From contig JAMCPL010000001.1 in NCBI GenBank assembly GCA_023379675.1, positions 1 through 64,000 on the forward strand: 64,000 nucleotides of DNA, in the 5' to 3' direction. Shown in pieces: positions 7,723 to 16,985 of this stretch; the first letter of the stretch is position 1, and every line of letters begins with the position of its first letter. The notes below the pieces were generated by a model that was given only the letters and a program-made list of their open reading frames with translations, was not told the origin of the DNA and did no database searches. Origin of the DNA: Actinomycetota bacterium (GTDB taxonomy: Bacteria > Actinomycetota > Acidimicrobiia > Acidimicrobiales > JAMCPL01). Position numbers and translations under genes: made by a program.

Positions 7723-9783
7723 CTAGCCGGAAGAGCTGGAAGAGGTGGACGTGGTGGTGGATGATGACGATGACGTCGTCGGGCAGCTTAAGGCACCGTA
7801 GGTAATCTGCACGGAGGCACCTGCCGTCGACTGCGAGTATGCAGCAGGATTCTGGGAAATGACGTATCCCAACTCGCTCTGACTACTCGGATTGACACTC
7901 TGACTACTCGGATTGACACTCTGGCACACTTCGGTAGGAGTAAAACCATCATTGACAAGGGTGGACTCAGCTTGGCTGAGAGTATCTCCGACAACGTCAG
8001 GTACCGTAGCGGGAGCAGGTCCTTGGGATACGACCAGGGTAACGGTCGAGCCATACGGTTGCGTGGATCCTGCCGGTGGCTGGGTTCCCACCACATACCC
8101 ATTGGCAATGGCCGACGAATAGCTGTACGAATAGGTGGAACTGACGTTGAATCCCTTTTTACCCAAAGCATTAGCAGCTGCAGTAGTGCTGTCAGAAGCT
8201 ACCGAAGGAACCGTAACCCCTGCCGGAGGTGGGCTCGTACCATTCGACACATACAGCTGGACAGTGGTTCCCTTGGGTTCTTTGGTACCCTTGCTTGGAG
8301 TCTGCCTGAGGACGGTATTGGCAGCCAATATCGAATCTATAAAATTGGCGCTGTATTGAAGGCCCGCGCTGCGAATAATCGACTCAGCAGTGTTCAGAGA
8401 ATCGCCTGTCACGCTTGGGACAAAAGCGCTCGTGGTAACAGACGGCTGCCCTCCGCTACTCACGATCAGCTCCACGGCGGTTCCTTTCGATACGTGCTGT
8501 CCCTCTGGAGGAATGGTACGTATGACAGTTCCAGATGACGCGTGGCTATCCGGTATCCTGCTCACCTTACCGGGCTTCAGCCCGGCGGCACTGAGACTAG
8601 CTTCAGCGCTCGAGATGGACTGACCATATATTCTTGGAATTGCCATCTCCGCTGCGGCAGGAGAAGATGACAGCAGATGCCAGTACCCCAGCGATTGGCC
8701 GAGCAACGCCACGATCACCCCCAAGGCCAGTAGCATGACCACCAACACGCTTGCATAGATACCGGTATGAGTCTTGTCCTCTCCAGCCTCACCCAGCACA
8801 TTCTCGCCTGGCACCTTACCATTGCCCCCTCCAAGAGCGCCCACTTGTGGCAAGGCCATAGTGGTTCCCGCGCCGGAATCTGCAGCCCCTAACAGCTCCG
8901 CTTGCGACAGAACAGTAGTGGTATCGGATCCGAGGATACCTCTTACCTCACGTCCATGGGAAAAGTTCACCAGATCCGTCCTGAGCGCATCGGCACTCTG
9001 GTAGCGCAATTGCGGAGATTTCATCAGGCACTTAGCTACAATTGCCTCGAATTGAGGAGGAACCGATGGACTCATATCACTGAGAGATGGCGGGTTCTCC
9101 CGTACGTGCTTGGAAGCCACGGCCACCGGGGTGTCCGCCACAAATGGAGGTCGCCCTGCAATCATTTCAAACAGTACTACTCCAAGCGAGTAGAGATCGC
9201 TCCTGCCATCCACTCCTGCACCTTCCGCCTGCTCAGGAGAAAAATACGTTGCAGTGCCCATGACAGAACCCGTCTGGGTCAGGCTGTCCTCAGTGTTGAA
9301 TGCCCGTGCTATGCCGAAGTCGGTCACTTTCACCTGGCCGTCTTCGGTGATGATCACGTTGCCCGGCTTCACGTCACGATGGACAACATTGTGCTTATGT
9401 GCGTATGAAAGAGCGGAAGCGACCTCCGCCGCTATCCCAGCGGCTCTCTGGGGAGCCATGGGGCCGCTGGTACGCAACATCGCGGAGAGCGGCAGGCCCT
9501 CCACGTACTCCATCACTATGTAGTATGTGCCTCCGTCTTCACCCCAATCGTACACTGACACTATGTTGTGATGAGATAGCCCCGCAGCTGCCTGAGCTTC
9601 GCGACGGAAGCGCTCTACGAATGCCCTATCTACTGAAAGCTCCCTGAAAAGCACTTTCAGGGCAACCGTCCTGTCAAGCAGGCGATCGTGCGCTCTGTAT
9701 ACCTCGGCCATCCCGCCACGCGCGATAAGGCGTTGGGGCTCGTAACGCCCCGAGAGTACCTTTGGTATCATTGCCGGCTCCAT
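7723..9783 (-). CDS. pknB: PASTA-domain serine/threonine kinase PknB
   Basis: A 686-residue Hanks-type kinase. The kinase domain (about 13-275) has the Gly-rich loop ARGGMAEVY, catalytic Lys43 in ALKV, HRDVKPGN at 135-142, DFG at 155-157 and an activation loop rich in Ser/Thr. A juxtamembrane region is followed by one membrane helix (about 343-363) and four extracellular PASTA repeats (about 380-670) that bind muropeptides in this family. The protein ends in a Ser/Thr run. Within the last PASTA unit a heptad SVNPSSQ is duplicated by a perfect 21-bp repeat. It closes the operon fhaA-fhaB-pstP-pbpA, whose FHA and phosphatase products are its expected partners in controlling peptidoglycan synthesis and division. 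TAAGCT lies 10 nt before ATG 9783. Confidence 0.95.
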   Translation of the reverse strand: MEPAMIPKVLSGRYEPQRLIARGGMAEVYRAHDRLLDRTVALKVLFRELSVDRAFVERFRREAQAAAGLSHHNIVSVYDWGEDGGTYYIVMEYVEGLPLSAMLRTSGPMAPQRAAGIAAEVASALSYAHKHNVVHRDVKPGNVIITEDGQVKVTDFGIARAFNTEDSLTQTGSVMGTATYFSPEQAEGAGVDGRSDLYSLGVVLFEMIAGRPPFVADTPVAVASKHVRENPPSLSDMSPSVPPQFEAIVAKCLMKSPQLRYQSADALRTDLVNFSHGREVRGILGSDTTTVLSQAELLGAADSGAGTTMALPQVGALGGGNGKVPGENVLGEAGEDKTHTGIYASVLVVMLLALGVIVALLGQSLGYWHLLSSSPAAAEMAIPRIYGQSISSAEASLSAAGLKPGKVSRIPDSHASSGTVIRTIPPEGQHVSKGTAVELIVSSGGQPSVTTSAFVPSVTGDSLNTAESIIRSAGLQYSANFIDSILAANTVLRQTPSKGTKEPKGTTVQLYVSNGTSPPPAGVTVPSVASDSTTAAANALGKKGFNVSSTYSYSYSSAIANGYVVGTQPPAGSTQPYGSTVTLVVSQGPAPATVPDVVGDTLSQAESTLVNDGFTPTEVCQSVNPSSQSVNPSSQSELGYVISQNPAAYSQSTAGASVQITYGALSCPTTSSSSSTTTSTSSSSSG
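7880..7921 (-). repeat. 21-bp tandem duplication in pknB
   Basis: Two perfect, adjacent copies (7880-7900 and 7901-7921) encode SVNPSSQ twice in the last PASTA domain of the kinase. The reading frame is kept. Confidence 0.9.
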
Positions 9784-9802
9784 CTAGTCGCCCAGCTTAA
9801 CC

Positions 9803-9815
9803 GATCATTATGATC
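9803..9815. promoter_or_regulatory. 13-bp palindrome upstream of pknB
   Basis: GATCAT-T-ATGATC is a perfect inverted repeat with a one-base centre, 20-32 bp before the pknB start, in the 170-bp gap after pbpA. It overlaps the place where a promoter would sit and could be an operator; no regulator is implied by the sequence itself. Confidence 0.35.
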
Positions 9816-9953
9816 ATAGGGTAACACTCGGGCAAGTTTCTTGGTGGCCTGTAGACAATGGTACGTTCTTTGGTTTACACGCCCTCCACGCATGAAGCGA
9901 TGTGACCCGTAGGATTGAAGGTAAGGATGTAAGCGTATGTATTTTCACCATCT

Positions 9954-11564
9954 TCATCCGGCAGTTCTCCTCGTGACAGGGCCAACCGGCGTGTCAGAGG
10001 CCGGCATCACCGGAACGCCATCAAAACCCCGTGGCGTGCCGGAACCGGAGCCCCTGTCACGACCTGAAACAACCGTACTGGACAATGTGGCGGAACCGGA
10101 GCTTGATGACGTAGCAGGAGTTGAGCCAAAAATACCCCGTAACATCGCTCTCTGAATGGGCCCCGCTATGGATGCTCCGGTTGCGCTCGGAGCCTGACGG
10201 GGCACGACCACGGCAATGGCTACTTTGGGATGGTCGGCAGGAGCGAAAGTGACCATCCAGTCAGTCGTCTCACCGTGCAGCCCTATCTGTGAAGTTCCGG
10301 TCTTGGCGGCCACCTGCCATGATGATGGAAAGATGGAAGCAGCAGTACCGTATTGGGCAACCTTTGTCATAAGATCAGCCACTTTCGACGCGGTACTCGA
10401 CGAAGTTGCCTGAAGCCATTTGGATGGCCTGTAGCTGTACACCACCCTGCCACTCGGGCTCCTGACGTCGTAGAGGACATGAGGCTTCATAATGGTTCCA
10501 TGATTTGCCACCGCAGACCCTACCAGAGCCATTTGAAGGGCAGTGGCTTGGTCGTCGCCCTGTCCTATGGCTGAAAAGGCCACAAAGGAGGGCACCTCCT
10601 GAAGGTATGACAATGTAGCAAGTGTCGATACTGCGGGAGCAGGCTGTACATCCAGGGGAGGGCGCTTGTTGAATCCAAATGAATCCGCTTCAGAGATGAG
10701 TTTCTGGGGACCCAGCGCAAGGCCTATCAGAGAGTATCCTGTATCGCATGAAGGTGGGAGCATCTGAGCCATGGTACCACCACATGACTCGTAAGCATAG
10801 TTATGCAGCTGATGGCTCGTACCCGGAAGAGGGGTCTGGGTCAATACCGGAAAAGACTTAGTGGCCAGCTTTGGATCCTGATCATAGACGGCCGAAGTAG
10901 TAACTATCTTGAACGTGGAACCAGGGGGATAGGATCGCCTCCAAGCTCTGTCGAGCATTGGCTGCGCTGGATTCGCTATATACGACTTCCAGGCGGCAAT
11001 CTCCTTTGTGGCCGTCTCATAAGCGAGTGGATTGGGATTGAAGCTCGGACTGGAATACATCGCCAAGATGGCTCCGGTGGAAGGGTCTATGGCAACAACC
11101 GAACCAGTCCTGTTGCCCAATTCTTTGGCAGCCAGCGCCTGAAGGCGATCAGATAGAGTAAGGCGAAGAGTGTCGGTGCTTGTCCGGGATGCCAGGAAAT
11201 CCTTTATGGAGCTGATAGGGGCTTGGTACGGAGTCAGGTACTTGTTGTAATAGCCTTCGACCCCATTCATGCCATAAACATAGGAATCGAATCCGACTAT
11301 TTGAGCAAACAAGGAGCCGGTGGGATACTCTCTACGATACCTGTAAATATCGTTCGGCGTAGATACCGACTTTGCCAGAACCGTACCGCCTGCACTTACG
11401 ATGGTCCCCCTGGGATTGTCGCGGGACGCAAGAATGGTTCGCGGGTTCCCTGGAGCATTTGAAAGACTGCCTGCTTGTATGACCTGGATGTTGTTGAGCT
11501 GTACAAACAACGCTACAAAACACAACAGGAGAAAGGCCCCCAGCCATCTTATGCGTTTGTCCAA
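9954..11564 (-). CDS. pbpA: Class B penicillin-binding protein PbpA
   Basis: A 536-residue membrane-anchored transpeptidase that cross-links peptidoglycan. An N-terminal helix (about 7-25) is followed by a dimerisation/pedestal region and a transpeptidase domain with STFK at 216-219 (catalytic Ser216), SCD at 272-274 in the SxN position, and KTGT at 421-424. The C-terminus is a Ser/Gly/Thr-rich tail. The start is TTG 11564, supported by GAAGGG 9-14 nt upstream. It sits between pstP and pknB as in other actinobacteria, but the rodA gene that normally precedes pbpA is missing. Asp in place of Asn in the second motif is noteworthy but not by itself evidence of inactivity. Confidence 0.92.
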   Translation of the reverse strand: MDKRIRWLGAFLLLCFVALFVQLNNIQVIQAGSLSNAPGNPRTILASRDNPRGTIVSAGGTVLAKSVSTPNDIYRYRREYPTGSLFAQIVGFDSYVYGMNGVEGYYNKYLTPYQAPISSIKDFLASRTSTDTLRLTLSDRLQALAAKELGNRTGSVVAIDPSTGAILAMYSSPSFNPNPLAYETATKEIAAWKSYIANPAQPMLDRAWRRSYPPGSTFKIVTTSAVYDQDPKLATKSFPVLTQTPLPGTSHQLHNYAYESCGGTMAQMLPPSCDTGYSLIGLALGPQKLISEADSFGFNKRPPLDVQPAPAVSTLATLSYLQEVPSFVAFSAIGQGDDQATALQMALVGSAVANHGTIMKPHVLYDVRSPSGRVVYSYRPSKWLQATSSSTASKVADLMTKVAQYGTAASIFPSSWQVAAKTGTSQIGLHGETTDWMVTFAPADHPKVAIAVVVPRQAPSATGASIAGPIQRAMLRGIFGSTPATSSSSGSATLSSTVVSGRDRGSGSGTPRGFDGVPVMPASDTPVGPVTRRTAG

Positions 11565-11706
11565 AGTGTTCCCTTCACGGTCATTCCTGCATTCTTGTCA
11601 CTACCATCTCTGTCCCTACGCCGCCAGCAGCATATAATATACGGACAAGCTCCTTGCACAACCTCTGCAACGGCAATGCTCCCTATCACCATACCGGAAA
11701 CATGCA

Positions 11707-13707
11707 TCATGTAAATAATACCCCTTCATGGCCCTTCGGCGGTGGCACTGTTATACCTGGGAAGTTGGCATATATGCTTGGGAAGTTTACCCGGTCGGCT
11801 GGGCTGGTGTGGCTTGGTGGTGTATTCACGCTGGCGGTTAGCGAGTGCTTGATGCTGTGCTCCTCGGCTACCAGATCTTTTATGTAGGCGTCCGCAGCAG
11901 CCAGCGAAGACTCTTCCACTCCGGCCCTTAGCTGGGATATACGGTATGGAGCGACATCCTTGAATGTCAGGTGCGTGGCTTGTACCCGATGAGGCTCGAA
12001 GCCCATGAATCCGCCTATCCGACCCTGAAACACTTCGATCCTGTCCCCCTTGAACATGACAAAATATGAGCTATCCACATACCACCTCACAACCCCGAAC
12101 GCTCCCGCTACAACGGCTAGGAATACCAGCACAAACAGAACCAGCCGGAAACTGAACAATCTCTGGCCGGCATACGGATCGTCGACTTGACCACCCTTAG
12201 GCAACTTCGAAGCTAACACGCCCGGCATCGCCGCCTGGAAACCGCGTTCCTGGGCATCCTCAACGGGATGCCTGGGTCGTTGTGCCTGTTGCAGTTGGGA
12301 TCGCGATCGTGCCTGATTGGTGGATTCTCCTGTTCCCTCCAGCGAGTCTGCGAAATCGGTAGCTTCTGCATCTGTCCTCTTGCGTTTCGATCGGCCGGCA
12401 ACTGGAGGTACGGCAGTGGCGGAAGCCAGTCTCAGCGCATAATTGCGCCCCATCTTCCTGGCTGGGTTGCTAATCTCCCTGCCGATAGCAGCCTTGTCAA
12501 GCATCATGGTGGCATCTCCTGTAAGCACTATTGGCTTTGTAGTGCTCGACGCATACATTCCAACTGGCCAACCTGGTGAATCACCATGGCTAGGAAAAGA
12601 TACTGGCGGTTCCTCACCCCAATCCTGGCCGGATGGAGCCTGGGCAAGTACTTCAGAGTAACTAGGGGTAGATGCCTCGGGGACAGGAAACGATGCAACT
12701 GACTCGGAAATGGTGCCGGGATCGTCCGGATCATCGGAGCGAACGTCTACTATGACCACAGTAATGTTGTCGCTGCCTCCGTGCTCATTTGCCAGGCGTA
12801 TCATGGTATCGGCGGCCCGTTGCGGATCTGGATCCGCCTCCAGGATCGCCGACAGGGAGCTGTCACTGACCTCGTTGGACAGTCCATCAGAACACAACAG
12901 GAACCTATCACCGATCTCCGCCGGAACCTCCCACGCATCGACCTCCATCTCAGGCCCCATCCCGAGCACTCTGGTAAGCATGTGCCTCTTGGGATGGACC
13001 GCCGCTTGTGCATTGGTCAACTTTCCCCTGCGTGCCAGCTCTTCAGCTACCGAATGGTCCTGACTGATCTGGATCATCTGCCCATCGTGATACCTGTATA
13101 TCCGGGAATCTCCCACATTGGCGGCAACAAACAGATCATGCCCACTGGTCGCAGGTGTATCACCGGCCGTTCGCAGTCCCGTGCCAGCGCTACTTTCTTC
13201 GCTCGTACCGACCTGTACGGAGGGGGGAACCGTACCGGCAGAGCCTGATCCCCTGCCTGAGATTACGGCACTGCTATGGCTTCCACGGCGCATCCCTATC
13301 CTGTGATACCACCTTACTTTCTTGACAGCCCGGCTGCTTGTTACACTTCTGGAAGGCTGCCCCATGCGCAATATGCTGTCACTGCCGGTCTCGTCCAAGC
13401 CGGCAAACAGGTAGGCCAGAGCCACCATTGTTGTCCCCATACCGGCCAGGCGGGAATCATCGGCACCCTTCTGCCACACCACGAAATTCGCATACTGCAT
13501 GGAACGGATAAGCCCTGCACCACCCGGCTGCTGCCGGAAAGATTGACTCAGAGCCTCAATTGCCAGCTGGGCAGCTTCACCGCCACCGGCATGCCCGCCC
13601 ATCCCGTCCGCCACGGCAAACAGTGGAGGGTCCACAAGGGCCAGGTCTTCGTTACGTTTACGAACCCGCCCTGTATCGGAAGCATAACCAGCTAATAACT
13701 TGGGCAC
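11707..13707 (-). CDS. pstP: PP2C-type phosphatase PstP with an internal insert
   Basis: A 666-residue protein. The PP2C domain contains the metal-binding motifs RKRNED (16-21), VADGMGGHAGGG (32-43), LLCSDGLSNEV (270-280) and GGSDNITVVIV (310-320). Between MGTTMVALAYL (~90-100) and LFVAANVGDSR (192-202), where family members are contiguous, there are about 88 extra Ser/Gly/Arg-rich residues. After the domain come a disordered linker of about 190 residues, a membrane helix (FRLVLFVLVFLAVVAGAFGV) and an extracellular domain, as in mycobacterial PstP. It should reverse PknB phosphorylation. GTG 13707 lies 9 nt after TAAGAT. The operon order fhaB-pstP-pbpA supports the assignment. Confidence 0.92.
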   Translation of the reverse strand: MPKLLAGYASDTGRVRKRNEDLALVDPPLFAVADGMGGHAGGGEAAQLAIEALSQSFRQQPGGAGLIRSMQYANFVVWQKGADDSRLAGMGTTMVALAYLFAGLDETGSDSILRMGQPSRSVTSSRAVKKVRWYHRIGMRRGSHSSAVISGRGSGSAGTVPPSVQVGTSEESSAGTGLRTAGDTPATSGHDLFVAANVGDSRIYRYHDGQMIQISQDHSVAEELARRGKLTNAQAAVHPKRHMLTRVLGMGPEMEVDAWEVPAEIGDRFLLCSDGLSNEVSDSSLSAILEADPDPQRAADTMIRLANEHGGSDNITVVIVDVRSDDPDDPGTISESVASFPVPEASTPSYSEVLAQAPSGQDWGEEPPVSFPSHGDSPGWPVGMYASSTTKPIVLTGDATMMLDKAAIGREISNPARKMGRNYALRLASATAVPPVAGRSKRKRTDAEATDFADSLEGTGESTNQARSRSQLQQAQRPRHPVEDAQERGFQAAMPGVLASKLPKGGQVDDPYAGQRLFSFRLVLFVLVFLAVVAGAFGVVRWYVDSSYFVMFKGDRIEVFQGRIGGFMGFEPHRVQATHLTFKDVAPYRISQLRAGVEESSLAAADAYIKDLVAEEHSIKHSLTASVNTPPSHTSPADRVNFPSIYANFPGITVPPPKGHEGVLFT

Positions 13708-13716
13708 GAATATCAG

Positions 13717-13722
13717 ATCTTA
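13717..13722 (-). promoter_or_regulatory. Possible -10 box TAAGAT before pstP
   Basis: TAAGAT on the minus strand ends 9 nt before GTG 13707. It could drive an internal, nearly leaderless pstP transcript within the operon. Confidence 0.35.
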
Positions 13723-13769
13723 TCGGATCCCCGCGTACTTTGCATAAAATCTATATATAGAGTATTCAT

Positions 13770-14438
13770 TCAGGTGGATACTTCAAAAACCGTGCCACCT
13801 ATCTGCAACAGATCTCCACGGCCCAGATGTGTAGGCTTGGATATTCTCTGCGCGTTTACCCAGGTCCCATTGGTGGACCCCATATCCTCCACCCATAAGG
13901 CGTCTCCCTTGTGGTAAATGCGAGCATGCAGGCTGGAGGTATAAATATCTTCAGTTCTGATGCCGCAGTGCGGTGCTCTTCCAACTGTAACGTCGCGCGC
14001 TACTCTCTCTACTCTCCCGGCCGACTCCTTGGGCTCGAGCACTTTCAGAACAGCCGCTCCAGACCACCCATCTGCCGCGTCCCGGGACAAGGCGCTGCTG
14101 GCGTTTCGAGTGCCGGCGCCAGCAATCCCCTCTATCCCTGAAGCCGTTTGTGCGCCAAGCGTACCTGGAACCGGAAGGGCCCCAGACGTTACGGACTGAA
14201 AGCCGCCCTTTCCCTCCAGCACGGGATGACCGACACCATGTGGAGGCGGATACGCGGCTGGCGAGTGGGACGGAGCAACAGGATATTTGACTCGATCGTT
14301 GCTGTCCTCTGCGGGTTCACGGGGCTTGGTCTCGGCCCACACAGATCTGACTACCCTGAAAAAGAATAGCCATACTATTGCAATGACAAACACTTCCAGC
14401 ACCCTGAGCAGGTTGGCGTTCGAGACCGAGGCCGTCAT
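13770..14438 (-). CDS. fhaB: FHA-domain membrane protein FhaB
   Basis: A 222-residue protein with one N-terminal membrane helix (LLRVLEVFVIAIVWLFFF, about 10-27), a Pro/Gly-rich linker (about 45-130) and a C-terminal FHA domain. The FHA fold shows VGRAPHC (GR of strand 3), SSLHARI (Ser and His of the phospho-Thr site) and DMGSTNGTWVN. FHA domains bind phosphothreonine, so this should be a reader of PknB output and probably links to the cell-wall polymerases. Known FhaB (FipA) proteins are about 155 residues, so the linker here is long. The gene starts 11 nt after the fhaA stop codon and precedes pstP by 62 bp. Confidence 0.9.
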   Translation of the reverse strand: MTASVSNANLLRVLEVFVIAIVWLFFFRVVRSVWAETKPREPAEDSNDRVKYPVAPSHSPAAYPPPHGVGHPVLEGKGGFQSVTSGALPVPGTLGAQTASGIEGIAGAGTRNASSALSRDAADGWSGAAVLKVLEPKESAGRVERVARDVTVGRAPHCGIRTEDIYTSSLHARIYHKGDALWVEDMGSTNGTWVNAQRISKPTHLGRGDLLQIGGTVFEVST

Positions 14439-14449
14439 CTGCAGATCAC

Positions 14450-15121
14450 TCAGGTGTGTATGAATATCACGGTAGTGGTGCCAAAGGACAATTCGTCACC
14501 ATCCATCAAGCGGCTGGTCCTGACAGGAACCCCGTTGACCATTGTTCCGTTGGTGGAACCGAGATCCGTAACGGAATAACCTTTACTGTCCTTGCCGATC
14601 TCGGCGTGCCTGCGGCTGACATTCTGATCATGCAATACGATATCGCAATCGGACAGCCTGCCTATTACAATTGGACGGTCCCCGATCGAAACACGATAAC
14701 CATCAGGAAGCTCGATCGCTGCAATATGCTGTTCTTCCGGAGGTCCTTCCACCACATCGGCTTCTATGTCAAAATGACCAGCCTTTATCTCTACATCCTC
14801 CATAACCTGGACGGATAGCGGACCTACGAAAATATATCCCTCCTTCTCCGCATGATCACGCAACGCTGCGGCCAGCTCGTGTTCAAAGACTTCCTCGAAA
14901 CGCGAAAACCGCTCCAGATCATATGGCGACAGGTATACCTTGAAATCATTTGGTGCTATAATCCCATTGAGACCGACCCGCCTCCTCAAGTTCATTTCCC
15001 GGATAAGCTTGCGGCCAATCTCGACAGGTTGCAGTTCCCCTCGAAATGCTGTCGAGAAGACACCTTCGACAAGCCTTTCGAGCTTTTGCTCGAATTCCTG
15101 AAGTACCATAGTAACTGCCAT
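14450..15121 (-). CDS. fhaA: FhaA: DUF3662 plus FHA domain
   Basis: A 223-residue cytoplasmic protein. Residues 1-110 match DUF3662 (FEQKLERLVEGVFSTAFRGELQPVEIGRKL...), and 140-223 form an FHA domain with IGRLSDCDIVL, SRRHAEI and DLGSTNGTMVNG. Mycobacterial FhaA is more than twice as long because of a central linker that is nearly absent here. It binds phosphorylated partners such as pseudokinase MviN in mycobacteria; that partner is not in the window. It is the first gene of the fhaA-fhaB-pstP-pbpA-pknB operon. TACGAT ends 5 nt before ATG 15121, and a second in-frame ATG follows four codons later. Confidence 0.92.
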   Translation of the reverse strand: MAVTMVLQEFEQKLERLVEGVFSTAFRGELQPVEIGRKLIREMNLRRRVGLNGIIAPNDFKVYLSPYDLERFSRFEEVFEHELAAALRDHAEKEGYIFVGPLSVQVMEDVEIKAGHFDIEADVVEGPPEEQHIAAIELPDGYRVSIGDRPIVIGRLSDCDIVLHDQNVSRRHAEIGKDSKGYSVTDLGSTNGTMVNGVPVRTSRLMDGDELSFGTTTVIFIHT

Positions 15122-15126
15122 TGTAC

Positions 15127-15132
15127 ATCGTA
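15127..15132 (-). promoter_or_regulatory. -10 box TACGAT of the fha operon
   Basis: TACGAT on the minus strand ends 5 nt before ATG 15121 of fhaA. The spacing is short for a leaderless start, so initiation could instead use the second ATG 12 nt further in. Confidence 0.4.
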
Positions 15133-15221
15133 CATGTGCTTAATCAGCTTCAGTACGGTACTGGCGCGCTGTATTGGCAGGAGCATGATCGCGACAAGAA
15201 CCACGGGGCGGTTGGATGCTC

Positions 15222-15227
15222 TATAAT
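15222..15227 (+). promoter_or_regulatory. -10 box TATAAT of tRNA-Leu
   Basis: A perfect consensus TATAAT lies 10 nt before the first base of the tRNA. No clear TTGACA-like element was found 16-18 nt further upstream. Confidence 0.5.
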
Positions 15228-15237
15228 GATGTGGTCT

Positions 15238-15321
15238 GGGCGAGTGGCGGAATAGGCAGACGCGCAGGATTCAGGATCCTGTGAGGGAGACCTCGTGGGG
15301 GTTCAAGTCCCCCCTCGCCCA
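15238..15321 (+). tRNA. tRNA-Leu (anticodon CAG)
   Basis: A class II tRNA of 84 nt with acceptor stem GGGCGAG/CTCGCCC, anticodon stem CAGGA/TCCTG around loop TTCAGGA (anticodon CAG), a long variable arm and T arm GGGTTCAAGTCC... with discriminator A. CCA is not encoded. It reads CUG leucine codons. Confidence 0.95.
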
Positions 15322-15554
15322 CTAGTGACCATCCTCGATACCGAGAAGAATGCCAAGTTCTAATGATCCAGCCCGCCGGGTAATGATGCTGCCTGCCACC
15401 CTGATGATCAAACATATCCACATGGACTGCACGCTCGACATGCAAAAGGAACGACTGGCCCATAGCAGCGTTTCACATGCCGTATAAGTCATATGAATAC
15501 TGGATGACACGGTACCAGAGCCTGGCCCTGGGTCGCAGCGGTCTGCATATCGTG

Positions 15555-15560
15555 TAATAT
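15555..15560 (+). promoter_or_regulatory. -10 box TAATAT of the second amidase
   Basis: TAATAT ends 6 nt before ATG 15567, without a Shine-Dalgarno sequence between them, the pattern of a leaderless promoter. Confidence 0.5.
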
Positions 15561-15566
15561 GAGTGA

Positions 15567-16985
15567 ATGGCAGACGACATTCTAATCTACTCGACCGCCC
15601 TCGAAATTGCCGAGGCTATCCGTAACCGGCAGGTAAGCCCACTGGAAGTGATGGAATCCGTCTTGGCGCGCATTGATGCCGTGAATCCCAAGATCAATGC
15701 CGTCATCTGGCGCAACGACGGGGAGGCTCTTGCCAATGCCAAGGCTGCGACCGATACCGTTGCACGTAGCCGGCCCGAGGATCTTCCTCCCTTCCACGGA
15801 GTCCCGATCCCGATCAAGGACCTCTCCAAAGTAAAAGGCTGGCCAATCACCTACGGGTCATGGGCGGCACCTGAGGGGCTGTCACAAGAGAGCGAGCTGA
15901 TCGTCGAAGCTTTCCAGCGAGCTGGATTCATCCTGACTGGAAGGACCAACACTCCAGAATTCGGCCCGATCCCAGCCGCCGAGAATGACCGCTACGGCAT
16001 CACGCGCAACCCATGGAACCTTGAGATTACTCCGGGCGGATCGAGTGGAGGGGCGGCTTCTGCGACGGCAGCCGGGGTGTTCCCGGTAGCCCATGGCAAT
16101 GACGGGGGCGGATCGATCCGGATCCCTGCGTCGTGCTGCGGCCTCGTGGGCCTCAAGGTAAGCCGCGGTCGTATCCCTACCCTGGTTACTTACTGGGAAG
16201 GTGGAGCTGTCGAGGGTGTACTCACCCGTGATGTAGCCAGCACCGCCGCCATTCTCGATGTAACCTGCGGTCCGAACCGTGGCCAGTGGTACAACGCCCC
16301 TGACCCTACACGCCCTTTCCGATCCGAGGTAGGAGCAGATCCCGGCAAGCTCCGTATCGGCCTGCTCGAAGAGGCCCCATTGGGACTCCCGATGGATCCG
16401 GCATGCACGGAAGCAGCCCGTGAAGCGGCAACCGCGTTGGAACGCCTGGGCCACCACATTAAGCCTGCCTCATTGGACATAGCCGCCGACTTTATACCGG
16501 CACTGTTCAACGTCCTCAACTCCGGCTTGGCCGACTACGATGCGGACTGGGACAAGGCCGAGCCTCACGTCCGAGCCAACCGGGTCGCTGCCCAGGCAGT
16601 TGACAGCCTCACCTACGTGAGGTCAGTTCACACCCTGCAGCAATTGACACGTAACATGATGGCCCCGTGGGGCACCGATTTCGACGTGCTGCTGACCCCG
16701 ACAATGACTATCCAGCCCCCTCGTGCAGGCGAGATCCTTGAAGCGGTGCACGCAGGGGCGGAATCTGGGGCCCCGGCACTGCAGGTATTCCAGATGGCCG
16801 TGCTCACGGCCGGTTTCAACATGTCAGGGCAACCTGCCATCTCCCTGCCCACTCACATGGCCGCAGACGGCACTCCTATCGGGATACAGCTGGTAAGTGG
16901 TCCATGGGATGAAGCGCTCCTGATCAGGCTGGCATCACAACTCGAGACGGCGCTGCCATGGGCTCACCGCCGCCCTCCACTGTGA
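15567..16985 (+). CDS. Amidase-signature family hydrolase (second copy)
   Basis: A 472-residue amidase-signature enzyme. Lys84 in IPIKD, the cis-Ser in PGGSSGG (159/160) and nucleophile Ser183 in [11 protein letters not shown] form the triad. The overall plan matches the amidase at 6.1-7.6 kb, but the two are clearly diverged. It may hydrolyse small amides or aryl amides; without gatB/gatC there is no reason to call it GatA. Its stop codon overlaps a possible GTG start of the ABC ATPase gene (GTGA), so the amidase, ABC exporter and acetyltransferase probably share a transcript. Confidence 0.88.
   Translation: MADDILIYSTALEIAEAIRNRQVSPLEVMESVLARIDAVNPKINAVIWRNDGEALANAKAATDTVARSRPEDLPPFHGVPIPIKDLSKVKGWPITYGSWAAPEGLSQESELIVEAFQRAGFILTGRTNTPEFGPIPAAENDRYGITRNPWNLEITPGGSSGGAASATAAGVFPVAHGNDGGGSIRIPASCCGLVGLKVSRGRIPTLVTYWEGGAVEGVLTRDVASTAAILDVTCGPNRGQWYNAPDPTRPFRSEVGADPGKLRIGLLEEAPLGLPMDPACTEAAREAATALERLGHHIKPASLDIAADFIPALFNVLNSGLADYDADWDKAEPHVRANRVAAQAVDSLTYVRSVHTLQQLTRNMMAPWGTDFDVLLTPTMTIQPPRAGEILEAVHAGAESGAPALQVFQMAVLTAGFNMSGQPAISLPTHMAADGTPIGIQLVSGPWDEALLIRLASQLETALPWAHRRPPL

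Noticed and set aside
10742..10751. PbpA as an inactive homologue
   Set aside because: The other catalytic motifs are intact and SxD is found in working class B enzymes, so no claim of inactivity is made.
16958..16985. A frameshift joining the second amidase and the ABC ATPase
   Set aside because: The amidase has its natural end and the ATPase begins with a normal coupled start; short overlaps of this kind occur throughout the window.
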